From Aurantiochytrium sp. KH105 (Eukaryota > Sar > Bigyra > Thraustochytrida > Thraustochytriidae), in assembly GCA_003116975.1 (NCBI GenBank), contig BGKB01000082.1, positions 132,275 to 196,274 on the forward strand: a stretch of DNA of 64,000 bases. Reading direction: 5' to 3'. The position numbers were made by a program, and so were the translations under genes. The notes below the pieces were generated by a model, which saw only the letters and a program-made list of their open reading frames with translations, made no database searches and had not been told where the DNA came from. Positions 1 through 9,178 of the stretch are shown here, piece by piece; within the stretch, counting starts at the first letter, position 1, and each line of letters begins with the position of its first letter.

Positions 1-326
1 GCTATGACAGCAGTCTCGGCCGTGACTATGTCGCGTTAGTTTGGACTGTCCCTGCCATCGCAAGTTCACCGGGGATCGTCGCCGGTGTGCTGGATGCGGT
101 TTGCAGGGCATGGCTCACCGCGACGCGTCCGACGTTCTCGATGCCAAATCTAGTCAAGTCGTCTGTCCTCCAGTCTCAAAACCATATTTCATTTTGCGAT
201 TCTCACCCTTTGAGAGAGACTTGGAGATCAGGGCTGCAATCATTGCTTGCCTTCGCTTTTGCTAGCTTCAAGAACAAATGTACCAGCCTCAGGGCTCGGA
301 CTCTCAGAACAACATGGAAAAGAAGA
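1..326. other. 3' flank of the tyrosyl-tRNA synthetase gene, no gene seen
   Basis: Open frames here are short and do not resemble known proteins. The stretch probably holds the 3' untranslated region of the minus-strand synthetase and the flank of whatever lies left of the window. Confidence 0.5.
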
Positions 327-2585
327 TCACTTTTTAGAGGCACGCTTAATAAAGTTCTGCACGAGCTTCTTGGACTTGTCGACGGACTTGAAGCCGGCAG
401 CAAGAGACTTGTAGGTGGCCTCGGCAGCGCGCGTGACAGCGGCCTTGAGGTCGGCAGGATGAATTTCTTCGGCGGCAAAACTCGCAGCCAAGTCGTCGGC
501 GCTCTCAAAGGTCTTGGAACCGCCCGACTGAACGACCAAATCAACCTTTTCGCCCTGGTGGAGCACGAGATCCTGCAGCAAAAGAAGGGGGGGATTCCAG
601 TCCGTATTTTTCGGCTCGCAAAAGGCCTGCTTGAGCTTCTTCTTGACGTCCGGCTGAAAGTCGTCAAAAACTTCAAGTTGGGTCGTGTTCGCAGCGTCGA
701 GTGCAGAAGTGATTGAGGTAACCTCGGGCACTGCGGTGACTTGAGGCGGGGCAAAGGCGTCAGCCTGGGAAGCGCACGACTCAATGTAGGTCGCCGCAAG
801 TTCGTGGAGGCTCTTGCGCTGCGGGTTCGACTCATACACGACACGAGGTGCAAGGGAAAGCACGCTTCCGACATGCATGAGCGCGGCGAGGACCGGGCCA
901 GCCTGCGTCTCGTCCGGGTTGATGGCCTCCAAGACGTCTTGGAGCTGAAAATGACGGCCCACGTTGATGACGCTGACCCAGTAGTCGCTCGGGTCCATCA
1001 GCATGACCTCGCTCTGGCGAAGGACCTCGACGCCCTCGAGCGCGCCTAGGGCGCCAAGGGCAGACACGAAAACATCGTAATAGGCCGCAACACACTCGGT
1101 AGCCTTGAGCTTTTTGTCGCCTGCAAAGGTGTTGCACGCCACAGCGTCGAGGTCCGGGACATAGAGAACGACCCGGCCACCCGAGGCATCCTTGCAAGCG
1201 GCACGGAGACTAGCGCGAGTGCCGAGGACGTCGCCGAGAGACATGTGTGGAACGCCAAGGGGCGGAAGCGGCGCAAAGACGGCAGAAATCTCGCCAGGCG
1301 CAGCGACCTTGGTGTTGCGCTTCAGCCGCGTGGGTGGCTTGGCGCTTTCGCGCTTGTACTGGCGGACAAGCGCAAGAATTTCACGAGCGTGGTCATTTGT
1401 CTCAAAGTGGTCGCGGACGGGCTGCATGAGGCGGTTCACGCAGTCTGCGATACTCTTTTTCATGTCGTCTTCCGAGAGGGAGCCTCCCAAGAACGCCTCC
1501 TTGACAGCAGCAAAGGTTTCGTACGTCTTGCCGCCTGCCTCAAAGACGGACCCGGGCTGACTCATGACAATGTGTTCGACGTAGTCGAGGCAAGGGTTCT
1601 TGAGGACTCCGTCCTCCTCGGGCTCCTTGGGGCAGTACGCGATTCTCATCTTGCGCTCGACTTCATCGGGCGGGTCCTCCATGAAGATGGCACTGTCTGG
1701 GTTCGATTTGCTCATCTTGGCCTGACCCTGCGCGAGGCCGTAGAGCATGTGATGCGAGAGAATGACGGGCTTGAGTTTGCGTCCGATCGAGTCGCAGTAT
1801 TCGCGCGCGAGCATGTTCACCTTGCGCTGGTCCATGCCGAGCTGGCAAATGTCCGCCTTGAGAAAGAAGATGTCGGTACACTGCATGAGCGGGTACATGA
1901 TTTGTGCAGCTGTGAGGTTGTTCTCGAGACGGCCCATGATCTGACAGCACTTTTTGATGCGGGCCAGCGTGAAGCGCTTGGCAATGTCGAGCATCTGGTC
2001 CCAGTACGGCTTGGCATTCTGGATAATGTCGTCCGATGCCCAGTGAAACTTGACATTGGCCAAGTCCATGCCAGCGCCCTTCCAGACCTCGATAAAGTAT
2101 TCGCCGACGACCTTGATCTTGTCCAGATCGCCGCCCATTTTGTCATTCATCAGCGCAAACCAGTCTGCGATCCAGAACACAAAGGTGCCGCCCGACGTCG
2201 TGCACTTGTTCACATTGAGCGCCTTGAAGATGCCCTGGGCAATGTGCATTCTGCCAGAGGGCTCGAAGCCGTCGTACATGCGAAAGCTCGCCTGTTTGGT
2301 CAGCAGCGTGCGCAGATCGTCCTCGGTGACGCATTCCTCGCCAATGCTCTTGACGAGCTCGAACCTCCTCTCCAGCTCCTCGGGCGACACCGCGGGGGCC
2401 GCTGCGCCTGTGCTCGCCGCCCCCTTCTTCTTGGCGTCATCGCCCTTGCCGCCCTTCTTCTTCTGCGCCTTGTCGTCCTTCTTCTTCGGCTTGCCGGCCT
2501 CCCCCGGGGAGCCCGCCGCCGCCGCCGCTCCCGCGGGCTGCGCCGCCGCGCGGAAGAGCGCGAGCCGCACGTCGCCGTCCTCCAT
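327..2585 (-). CDS. Double-length (pseudo-dimeric) tyrosyl-tRNA synthetase, cytosolic type
   Basis: 752 residues, intronless. It charges tRNA-Tyr in cytosolic translation. Residues 1-70 are a Lys-rich extension (KPKKK, KKKGGKG), common in eukaryotic synthetases. Residues 75-400 are a complete class I TyrRS core: EPSGRMHIAQG is the HIGH-type motif and AKMSKSNPDSAIF the KMSKS loop. Residues 430-752 are a second, degenerate copy of the same fold: YWVSVINVGRHFQLQDV mirrors YWDQMLDIAKRFTLARI of the first half, and the final 110 residues mirror the first-half anticodon-binding region. In the second copy the HIGH site reads PHMSLG and no KMSKS is visible, so it is probably non-catalytic. This matches the tandem pseudo-dimer TyrRS described in Leishmania and other trypanosomatids. 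Usual TyrRS forms a homodimer of about 350-500-residue chains. The start is the only Met upstream of the Lys-rich arm. Identity is secure; asymmetry of the halves is inferred. Confidence 0.95.
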   Translation of the reverse strand: MEDGDVRLALFRAAAQPAGAAAAAGSPGEAGKPKKKDDKAQKKKGGKGDDAKKKGAASTGAAAPAVSPEELERRFELVKSIGEECVTEDDLRTLLTKQASFRMYDGFEPSGRMHIAQGIFKALNVNKCTTSGGTFVFWIADWFALMNDKMGGDLDKIKVVGEYFIEVWKGAGMDLANVKFHWASDDIIQNAKPYWDQMLDIAKRFTLARIKKCCQIMGRLENNLTAAQIMYPLMQCTDIFFLKADICQLGMDQRKVNMLAREYCDSIGRKLKPVILSHHMLYGLAQGQAKMSKSNPDSAIFMEDPPDEVERKMRIAYCPKEPEEDGVLKNPCLDYVEHIVMSQPGSVFEAGGKTYETFAAVKEAFLGGSLSEDDMKKSIADCVNRLMQPVRDHFETNDHAREILALVRQYKRESAKPPTRLKRNTKVAAPGEISAVFAPLPPLGVPHMSLGDVLGTRASLRAACKDASGGRVVLYVPDLDAVACNTFAGDKKLKATECVAAYYDVFVSALGALGALEGVEVLRQSEVMLMDPSDYWVSVINVGRHFQLQDVLEAINPDETQAGPVLAALMHVGSVLSLAPRVVYESNPQRKSLHELAATYIESCASQADAFAPPQVTAVPEVTSITSALDAANTTQLEVFDDFQPDVKKKLKQAFCEPKNTDWNPPLLLLQDLVLHQGEKVDLVVQSGGSKTFESADDLAASFAAEEIHPADLKAAVTRAAEATYKSLAAGFKSVDKSKKLVQNFIKRASKK

Positions 2586-2703
2586 CCTCCCCCCCGCGCG
2601 CGCGCGCCCAAGCTTCCCGCGCCCGCTCGCCCGACAGGCCGCTGCTCGAGCGCGTCCAAGCTGGCGTCCGAAGCGGCTTTGCTCTGCTCGCTCTGCCCGC
2701 TCT

Positions 2704-2776
2704 GCTTGCTTTGCTGGTTGTTGTTTTGCTTTGCTTTGCTTTGCTCTGCTTCGCTTCGCTTGGCTGCTTTGTTTGG
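2704..2776. repeat. (TTGCT)n pentanucleotide-rich array in the TyrRS leader
   Basis: Repeated TTTGC/TTGCT units with a few variants (CTTCG). Read on the TyrRS coding strand this is an AAGCA-type array beginning about 120 bases before the ATG. The same pentamer, in coding-strand sense, occurs before the gene at 16641. Confidence 0.85.
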
Positions 2777-2840
2777 CTTTCGCTGGCAGCCACGAGAAGA
2801 GAGACGCGGCGTAGACATACTAGAGAGAGGCCAGGCCGAC

Positions 2841-2922
2841 CTGCGCAACCCTTTCTGCTGCGCAACCCTTTCTGGCCCCACCTGCGCAACCCCTTTTGCG
2901 CGCAGACCTGCGCAACGCTTTT
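2841..2922. repeat. Four spaced copies of CTGCGCAAC
   Basis: CTGCGCAAC occurs at 2841, 2858, 2882 and 2908, each followed by a C/T-rich run (CCTTT, CCCCTTTT, GCTTTT). Copies 1 and 2 are nearly identical 17-mers. The spacing and placement between divergent genes would suit a promoter-bound factor site, but this is not shown. Confidence 0.7.
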
Positions 2923-3251
2923 CCCCGCCGGGCTGAGCGCAGTGCGCTGCGCGACGCGGAGGGGCGGAGGAGAGATGGCACGCCTGCGAGGGCGCGCGGG
3001 CGCGCGGGGAAGACGCGACGGGCGGGCGGCGAGCTCGCGAGCAGGCTCTGGCTGGAAAGAGGCCTGCCCTGCGAGAGCGCCTGGAGACACGCGAGATGAG
3101 ATGTTTACCTGGACGCAGATTCTGGATGATGGGCATGTGAGGGCGAGGGCGCGCACGCCGCGGCAGCAGAACACGAATAAGAAGAGCGGGCGACGCGCGC
3201 GAGCGGCGGCGGCGACACGGAGACGCGGACGAGAACGAGGCGGGAGAGAGG

Positions 3252-4610
3252 ATGCTCGCGAGAAGCTCGCGCCGGGTCGGCGCGATCGCGCTCCGCTGCG
3301 GCGCGCGGGGACTCGCGACCGGCAGCGAAGGCGAGCGGCCCTGGGCAAAGGCGCTCGACGAGGAGACCTTTGGCAGGCTCCGCACCCTGCTGGCCGCGCC
3401 GAGCCCCGTGGGCCTCGAGGGCGCCATGACGCAGGGTGTGCTCGAGCCGCGGCTGCGTGCGATCATCCCGTCGGCTTGGAAGGTGCACAAGTTCCGCAGC
3501 CAGGCAGCCATGGTGGTCGATACCGACCCCGAGGCCAGCGATGACAAACTCACCGTCATGGTGGTTGGCCACGCCGACAAGATCCGCATGCAGGTGAAAA
3601 AGATCGCAAACGACGGCAAGGTTTTCATCGACAGCGACAGTCATCTCGCGCTCACGCTCCTGGGCCGCGACGTCGCCATCTTTTCCGAGGACGCCGAGAC
3701 GCCCGGCGAGTACCGCGTGATCCGAGGAGGCACCGTTGAGGCGCTCGGCGCCATCCACTTTGCTGAAGCCAACATTCGCACCGGTCAGCGTGGTATCAAG
3801 GCCGAGCAGCTCTACGTGGAGCTCGGTATTCACGGCAAAAACAAGAAAAAGCAAGTCACCGAGGGACTCGGTCTGCGCCCTGGCGATAGCATCATCATGG
3901 AAAAGCCAATTCGCCGCGGCGTCGGCCGCAACACCTTTACGGGCGCCTACTTGGACAACGGACTTGGTTGCTGGGTGGCGGCTGAGGCCTGCGAGCAAAT
4001 GGCCCAAGACCCAGCCTTTGCCGAGACTCTCGAAAATGTCCGCGTCCTGTTCGCCTTTGCCACGCACGAAGAAATTGGCCGCTTTGGCAGCCGCGTGCTC
4101 GCACAGACCTTCAAGCCCGACGTTCTCATTGCAGTTGATGTCAATCATGACTACGTGGCTGCCCCCGGCATTGCAAGCAAGCAAATGCCAGACCTCGCCA
4201 TGGGAGAAGGCCCCACGCTCAGTGTTGGCTCCATTACCTCGGCGCACCTCAATGCCACCATTCAACGTGCCGCCCGTCGCGCCGACATTCCTCTGCAGAT
4301 TGATGTCGTCGGCCGCGATACGGGCACGGATGCCATGGCTGGCGTTCTCGCTTCCGTCGATGCTGCCAGCACCTCAATTGGCATCCCCATTCGAAACATG
4401 CACACCGTCAGTGAAACTGGATGCACGGATGATCTTGTCGCAGCCACGCACCTCTTTGTTGAGACTGTGCGCGAGCTTGGTCGCCAAGAGGCCGACGGGG
4501 TCGCCTTTGCGCATCCCAACCTCACCGATGCAAAGGAGATCACCTCCATCCCTGCTCATCTTTTTGACGACGAGGATGCCGACGGCGAAGATAGCAAGTC
4601 GGACAACTAG
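3252..4610 (+). CDS. M42/M20-clan metallo-aminopeptidase, probably mitochondrial
   Basis: 452 residues, intronless. The fold follows peptidase family M42, co-catalytic two-metal aminopeptidases that trim short peptides. Likely metal or catalytic positions are His107 in GHADKI, bridging Asp235 in AYLDNGLG, Glu273-Glu274 in THEEIG, Asp296 in AVDVNHD and His384 in NMHTVSE, in the family order. The first 25 residues are Arg/Ala rich with no acidic residue (RRVGAIALRCGARGLATG), a typical mitochondrial presequence, followed by an acidic turn. The C-terminus ends in an acidic tail (DDEDADGEDSKSD). The start is the first Met and gives a credible presequence. M42 enzymes are best known from prokaryotes. 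Substrate and oligomeric state cannot be read from sequence. Exact subfamily could be argued; metallopeptidase identity is solid. Confidence 0.88.
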   Translation: MLARSSRRVGAIALRCGARGLATGSEGERPWAKALDEETFGRLRTLLAAPSPVGLEGAMTQGVLEPRLRAIIPSAWKVHKFRSQAAMVVDTDPEASDDKLTVMVVGHADKIRMQVKKIANDGKVFIDSDSHLALTLLGRDVAIFSEDAETPGEYRVIRGGTVEALGAIHFAEANIRTGQRGIKAEQLYVELGIHGKNKKKQVTEGLGLRPGDSIIMEKPIRRGVGRNTFTGAYLDNGLGCWVAAEACEQMAQDPAFAETLENVRVLFAFATHEEIGRFGSRVLAQTFKPDVLIAVDVNHDYVAAPGIASKQMPDLAMGEGPTLSVGSITSAHLNATIQRAARRADIPLQIDVVGRDTGTDAMAGVLASVDAASTSIGIPIRNMHTVSETGCTDDLVAATHLFVETVRELGRQEADGVAFAHPNLTDAKEITSIPAHLFDDEDADGEDSKSDN

Positions 4611-5362
4611 ATTGCCCAAGTTATCCTTGTATTACAACTTTGTATTGCGTCCCTGTCCCCCCTTTCTCTCTCACACGGAAGTTTTTTTGCGAAAAGCGCC
4701 TCGGACATGCCAATAGAAAGCTCGTTTCATAGCTGGGCGAGCGGCATGTGTCAGGGCGTTTCGCGCGAGAAGGCGATTGGCCCAAGTTTCATGGCCTCTT
4801 TCGACCGATACGCACTTCCAACATTAGCAGACAAAGAACATGCCGAGCGTGGTGAGCAGACCTTGCGGGACCCAAGTCATCCTCCCGACAAGGCTAATTG
4901 CCACGCCACATTTTGATCCCTGTGCAATGGAGACAGCATCCTGACAGAAATTCTACGAAGTGCTTGGAGAGTCTTGGGATAACTTGGAAGGAACACTGCT
5001 GGAAGATGCGAGCCACATTTTCCAAGCATCACAATTTCGACTCATCACATGAACCACGTTCACGCCAACTTGATCCATTTGTACATAATGTTTTGGAACC
5101 CGGGTGATCTCAAGGTCGTATACGGGGTATACGGGGAGAGTTTATGCTCAGGTGATCCATCCAAGCTTGCGCTGATAATGTTTGGGTTCTCGGCTTCGTC
5201 GCAACTTTGAGTTGCAATCATTTGCAAGGGAGTAACATAGACTGAAATGAAATGGAATTGATCTGGATAGAATTGAGTTGAACTGGAATTGAATCGAATT
5301 TTTAGCGTAACGTAGCGTAGCGTAGTACGTAAAGGGTTCCCATTTAGGAACTCATGAGGCAC
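4611..5362. other. Intergenic region, no gene seen
   Basis: Convergent 3' ends lie at both sides (plus gene ending 4610, minus gene ending 5363). Around 5230-5325 there are low-complexity runs: variants of GGAATTGA and then short GCGTA units. Nothing protein-like or RNA-like is convincing. Confidence 0.5.
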
Positions 5363-6508
5363 TTACATGTCCGGGGCATCCGCTTGCGACGAGCGACGCG
5401 TGATGGATCGAATGCGAGCGCTGAGACGTTGTACCGATTTCGCAAGACTGTGCCGACGATTGATCCTGCGCTCGAAAACCCAGACCTTGGTATCGCCACG
5501 ATCCGCTTCGTCGCTGTACTCACTCCGACACCACACAATGTGAGTTTTGTCGCCAATACCAGCAACGAGAATGAGGTCGTGACGGTGTACATCATCGAGG
5601 GAAACGGCAGACGATGTGTCTTCGAGGTAGATATCCAACTTGAAGGAATGGTGTAAGGGTTGGCCCGCACTAATTACGAAAGGACCATCCTCACTTTCGG
5701 TTCGATTCCAGTAGGACTTGAGTTTCAAATCATCGCTCTTGTTGTACGATGATACGGTTACCTTGGAGTCGTAAAGAAAAATCTCGACGCAGTTGTCATC
5801 CGGGCCACGGCCAGCGTTTGCCAAAGCATGAGCAGCGATAAAGCCAATCGAGACGGCAGTGCTTGTGGCAGCACCAATGGCAGCTCCTGCGGGGCCGGCA
5901 ACGGCGCCCACTGCCGCGCCCATTGCCGCACCTGTCACAAGGTCAGTGGCAGTCGAAACTCGTTCAGTGGTCGTTCCGTCAACACCTTGAGCCGAAAGGA
6001 CTTCCCGCTGAACCAAGCCCGCAAACATTTTCGCTACGTATTTAGGACCGGATGCGGCTGTATATACTGTCCCCGCGGCAGAGATAAGTCTGTGCGGATC
6101 ACTCGCATCGACCCGAATTCTTTCGAAGGCCTCCTCCGGACTGACTTCACCTCCTTGCACAGTATGGCCGTACTTTCCTTGGTGGGCCTCGGCCCAAACA
6201 GCCTCGCGTTCCTCGTGATCGGGAGTGATGAGAAGGAGCAGAGGATACTGCTGGATTCTGTATGTAGGCAGTAGTTCGCGAGCCTGCGCAAGACTGTCAT
6301 CTCCTTCATGAAGAGTGCTCATGCCGCCACCCATCTTGAATAGACTTGCTTGTTGTTTCTTTGCGCGCGGACCAGGTAGGAAATCCCGATTTGCTTTCAG
6401 TCGATTTGGATTTGCTTTCGCTCGCGAAGGCCCGGCCATGCCTTTGCTGTAGAATAGGGGATGCCCACTAAGTCTAGAGAGAGGAAAGGAGGCGAAAACA
6501 TTGTACAC
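5363..6508 (-). CDS. Unrecognised protein with a central glycine-zipper segment
   Basis: 381 residues in the longest frame. I do not recognise the family. Visible: a central Gly/Ala-rich stretch (GAAMGAAVGAVAGPAGAAIG) with small residues at every fourth position, a glycine-zipper pattern seen in membrane-inserting helices, followed by a hydrophobic run SIGFIAAHALANAG. The C-terminal half is beta-rich and polar, ending in a basic Ser/Arg tail. A second possible start is Met59 (base 6334), which begins MGGGMST and fits the N-myristoylation pattern Gly2 with Ser6; the 58 residues upstream are basic and featureless, so the shorter 323-residue form is a serious alternative. The codon pattern through the main part and absence of stops over 1.1 kb support coding. 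The gene stands alone with a 2.7 kb gene-free stretch upstream. Membrane association is inferred. Confidence 0.7.
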   Translation of the reverse strand: MYNVFASFPLSRLSGHPLFYSKGMAGPSRAKANPNRLKANRDFLPGPRAKKQQASLFKMGGGMSTLHEGDDSLAQARELLPTYRIQQYPLLLLITPDHEEREAVWAEAHQGKYGHTVQGGEVSPEEAFERIRVDASDPHRLISAAGTVYTAASGPKYVAKMFAGLVQREVLSAQGVDGTTTERVSTATDLVTGAAMGAAVGAVAGPAGAAIGAATSTAVSIGFIAAHALANAGRGPDDNCVEIFLYDSKVTVSSYNKSDDLKLKSYWNRTESEDGPFVISAGQPLHHSFKLDIYLEDTSSAVSLDDVHRHDLILVAGIGDKTHIVWCRSEYSDEADRGDTKVWVFERRINRRHSLAKSVQRLSARIRSITRRSSQADAPDM

Positions 6509-6641
6509 CGCACGGAGGAAAAGGTGGACTTCTAGCTTTCGTCACAGAGAGCAAACTTGGAACGAAGGTCTCTGCTCAAAAGGATTTCTTGGTGGCCGTC
6601 CTCATGCACCTCTAAATTTCTTCTCAAGAGCTCATTCGGCA

Positions 6642-6811
6642 TCCCTCCCAACCCTCTGGACACCCGAGAAAGCTGATTCGACGCGGCAAACTTGGATGGA
6701 GCGCTGCTTTGTCAACCACGCAAATTATTTCCCCTCTAATCCTCTCTAAGAACGGGTGTGCAGCCTCTCGACCCTTGGACATTTGAGAGAGTAGATTCGA
6801 TGCAGCAAACT
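6642..6811. repeat. Diverged direct repeat pair
   Basis: Two related stretches, about 6645-6694 and 6764-6811, share the order CCCTCTGGACA/CCCTTGGACATT, GAGA, GATTCGA, GCAGCAAACTT/GCGGCAAACTT. They look like old copies of one sequence. Boundaries are approximate. Confidence 0.5.
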
Positions 6812-7241
6812 TTATACCACGCAAAACTTTGAATGAAGAGGACAAGAGTCTGCAGGCGCACACTCTTCACGAGCCAATCAGCCAGGCAGCCAGCCTGGCG
6901 AGCGCGTGCGCCACCACTCTCTCCTGCAGGTCTCTGTCCCATTTACATTTGCACAGCTCTTGCCGCGACTCATCAGCTTGCTTGAGGACATTCCTCCGAG
7001 GCAACCGACCTTCCAGCATTCAGATTTAGTTGCACAAAGCCAGGTCGCAGCTCTACCCCGCGATCCGGCCGCCGAGAGGTACGCAAGTCGTTCTCCAGCA
7101 GCTTTTAGCCGCAGCAGCTGCAGCTGCCGGACGGGCCAGCCTGGATCTCTGGTGTGACTATAATGCCCCCTCCGAGTCCGCGATTCAAAGACTCTCTTTC
7201 TGTCTCTTTGCATTCTCATTCTCTTTCTTTGCGCGTGCAGT

Positions 7242-7428
7242 ATTGTATACACCGTAGCCTTAGTTAGATATTTTTGAGTAGCTCACTGACGTGAGTGCGA
7301 GGTGTGCAAGTGCAGGTGTGTGACTGCAAAGTTTGCAGCTATTGTATACTTCGTAGCCTAGTGAATATTTTTGAGTAGCTCACTGACGTGAGTGCGAGGT
7401 GTGCACGTGCAGGTGTGCGAGTGCAAAG
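7242..7428. repeat. Tandem duplication, about 99-base period
   Basis: Unit 1 (7242-7331) and unit 2 (7341-7428) share TTGTATAC, CGTAGCCT, ATATTTTTGAGTAGCTCACT and GACGTGAGTGCGAGGTGTGC in the same order with a few substitutions and indels. No coding potential is seen in either unit. Confidence 0.85.
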
Positions 7429-7430
7429 CC

Positions 7431-7447
7431 GCGGGCCTTCGGCCCGC
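7431..7447. other. GC-rich perfect hairpin
   Basis: GCGGGCC-TTC-GGCCCGC: a 7-base-pair stem and three-base loop immediately after the tandem duplication. It would be stable in RNA. Function unknown. Confidence 0.6.
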
Positions 7448-9178
7448 AAAATGCCCCAGTGGCGAGTTCCGTCCGGCGAGTTCCGTCTGCAATAAACGAA
7501 GCGGAAACCCGTGGCGTTTCGCCTCCATGATAAGCTACATAGCTGTAAGTGATTTCTGGATTGGCCTGCGACTGGCACTGGTGGTTCATCGCATTCAGAG
7601 GAAATTTAAGAGATGGAATCTTGCAGGGGAATGCAGCACGCGGCCAGACTGCACGGTCTGACTACACTTTGCCTGGAATGGCTGCCGTCTATCGACGTGC
7701 CAGCAGCGATGAAGTGAAAGAGATGTCGGCAGGTTTGGCCTGATTCTTCGATCCGTGCACATGTACCGTGCTGTGGTGCGATGCCATCGGTCCTGTATCC
7801 TATGGCCCCGCGCGCCGAACCTAATTCGGGCTGACTGTATGTGGCGGTAGCAGAATATGTTCTGCATACTCCGACAACTGCAACGGGCTGTTGACGACAC
7901 GGAAATTTTAGGTCCGGTGGAAGGCGGGGATTGTTTCTGTTGCGACCGCCTACTCGTGACACGCTTGGCTGGACAGCAGAGCAGCCCCCAGCCCCCCTTC
8001 TCCCCTTACTTTGCGCGCGCCCACGTCCATCCGTCGATCTCATCAGGCGCCGCCGCATCTACAACCGCTAGCGACCTCCAGCTACCAGCCAGCTGGGGCC
8101 GCGGCCACACCAGTCTGGCCGCTGCCGCATGCAGTTGTAGCTTCCCAAAGAACAACTTGAAGAAAGTGTGGGGACGCTCCTTCCGCTGCTGCGGTACTTT
8201 GAGCGAAATTAAGTGTACGTTATTACATTTGCACAAACTTTGAAGCATGCAACTCCAAGGGGGCCGGCTCTACTTTGTGCCCGAGTTATCTATGGTGACG
8301 CGTCACGGAGAGTAAGAGGGTGCAGGCTGCAAGACTGGCGGAGGCAGCAAGACTGGCGGATGTATTTCCTTAAATGAAGGAGTCGACCTCGAGCGGTTCT
8401 GCGATCTTCAGTCCGGGAAAGGTTCGAAAAAAAGGGGGGTTGTGCCAGCGGAGGGAAAAAGGAAGGAGGGGGCGTCCCGTCCCCTCACGAGCCATTCGTT
8501 TTCTCGGTCGAGCTGCACAGGCTCGCGCGAGCCATGCTGAATTCGACTTCCCTTCCTTCAAGAAATGAGAGATGTCTATCGTCCACTGGTCGACCTACTC
8601 CTCCCGCACGAGTATTTGTCCCCGCTCTCTCCTGCTTGCACAATAGTCTTCGTACCGTACGGTATACATACCTTACGAAAGATGCAAGAGGCCTTCACCT
8701 CCTTTGAACAAAGCTCTTAACGAGACGACTGCTCCAACACTCATTATTTGAAAGAAGTGAAGAGGAACTGCGCGAGTGCAAGAATTTACAGTAAGGCGGA
8801 CAAAGTGGTGAGCAATAGATTGAACGCTATTTCACCAAGCTCGGGGCACGCGGAAGATTCAAGCCCAACAGCGAGCTCAAGAGCGGGTGCAGCCTGGTGG
8901 GGAGTTTGTTGTCGATTTTTTCGCGGATAACTGTTTGGGGAAAACAGCAAGGAGCAGCGACTGCCAATTCCGCAAGGGGCTTAAATTAAAAAAATAGGCC
9001 CAGTCCCTAAGCCTCCAAATATAGGTCTAGTTCTTAGGCGTCTATTCACTTCCAGATGGCGAGCTTGATGGTTGGCCAGGCAATCCTCTAACCCCGAGCA
9101 CATTGCTACACCAACAGCCTTACTACCCACGATAAAGGCGCCCAAAAATTCGAACGTGCAATACCCCGAGCACTCGCC

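Larger units (their letters stand above)
2586..3251. promoter_or_regulatory. Divergent intergenic region between TyrRS and M42 peptidase genes
   Basis: About 670 bases separate the two start codons. The region is very GC rich and holds a pentanucleotide array next to the TyrRS start and four copies of CTGCGCAAC further in, listed separately. Long open frames across it are composition artefacts. It probably contains both promoters and 5' leaders. Confidence 0.55.
6509..9178. other. 2.7 kb gene-poor stretch
   Basis: No frame looks like a protein; open frames are all under about 150 codons and lack protein-like composition. It holds diverged direct repeats, a roughly 99-base tandem duplication and a GC hairpin (listed separately), plus a perfect 12-base palindrome TACCGTACGGTA at 8653-8664. 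It may contain promoter sequence or an upstream exon for the channel gene at 9179, old repeats or non-coding RNA. I cannot decide which. Confidence 0.45.

Noticed and set aside
1245-2936. 563-codon plus-strand frame opposite the TyrRS gene
   Set aside because: It is antisense to a conserved gene whose motifs are unmistakable, and its own translation has no recognisable content. GC-rich codon bias produces long mirror frames here.
2300-3628. 442-codon minus-strand frame between TyrRS and the peptidase gene
   Set aside because: Overlaps both genes in other frames and is Arg/Ser/Ala-rich throughout; no domain is visible.
3105-4265. 386-codon minus-strand frame opposite the M42 peptidase
   Set aside because: Antisense to a gene with all metal-ligand motifs; translation shows no independent family.
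7242-7428. Paired repeats considered as ends of a retroelement
   Set aside because: The copies are adjacent and under 100 bases, with no reverse transcriptase, integrase or capsid-like frame anywhere in the region.
8415-8432. GGTTCGAA considered as a tRNA internal promoter box
   Set aside because: It is followed by poly-A rather than the tRNA arm, and no cloverleaf can be drawn around it. No tRNA or rRNA gene was recognised in the window.
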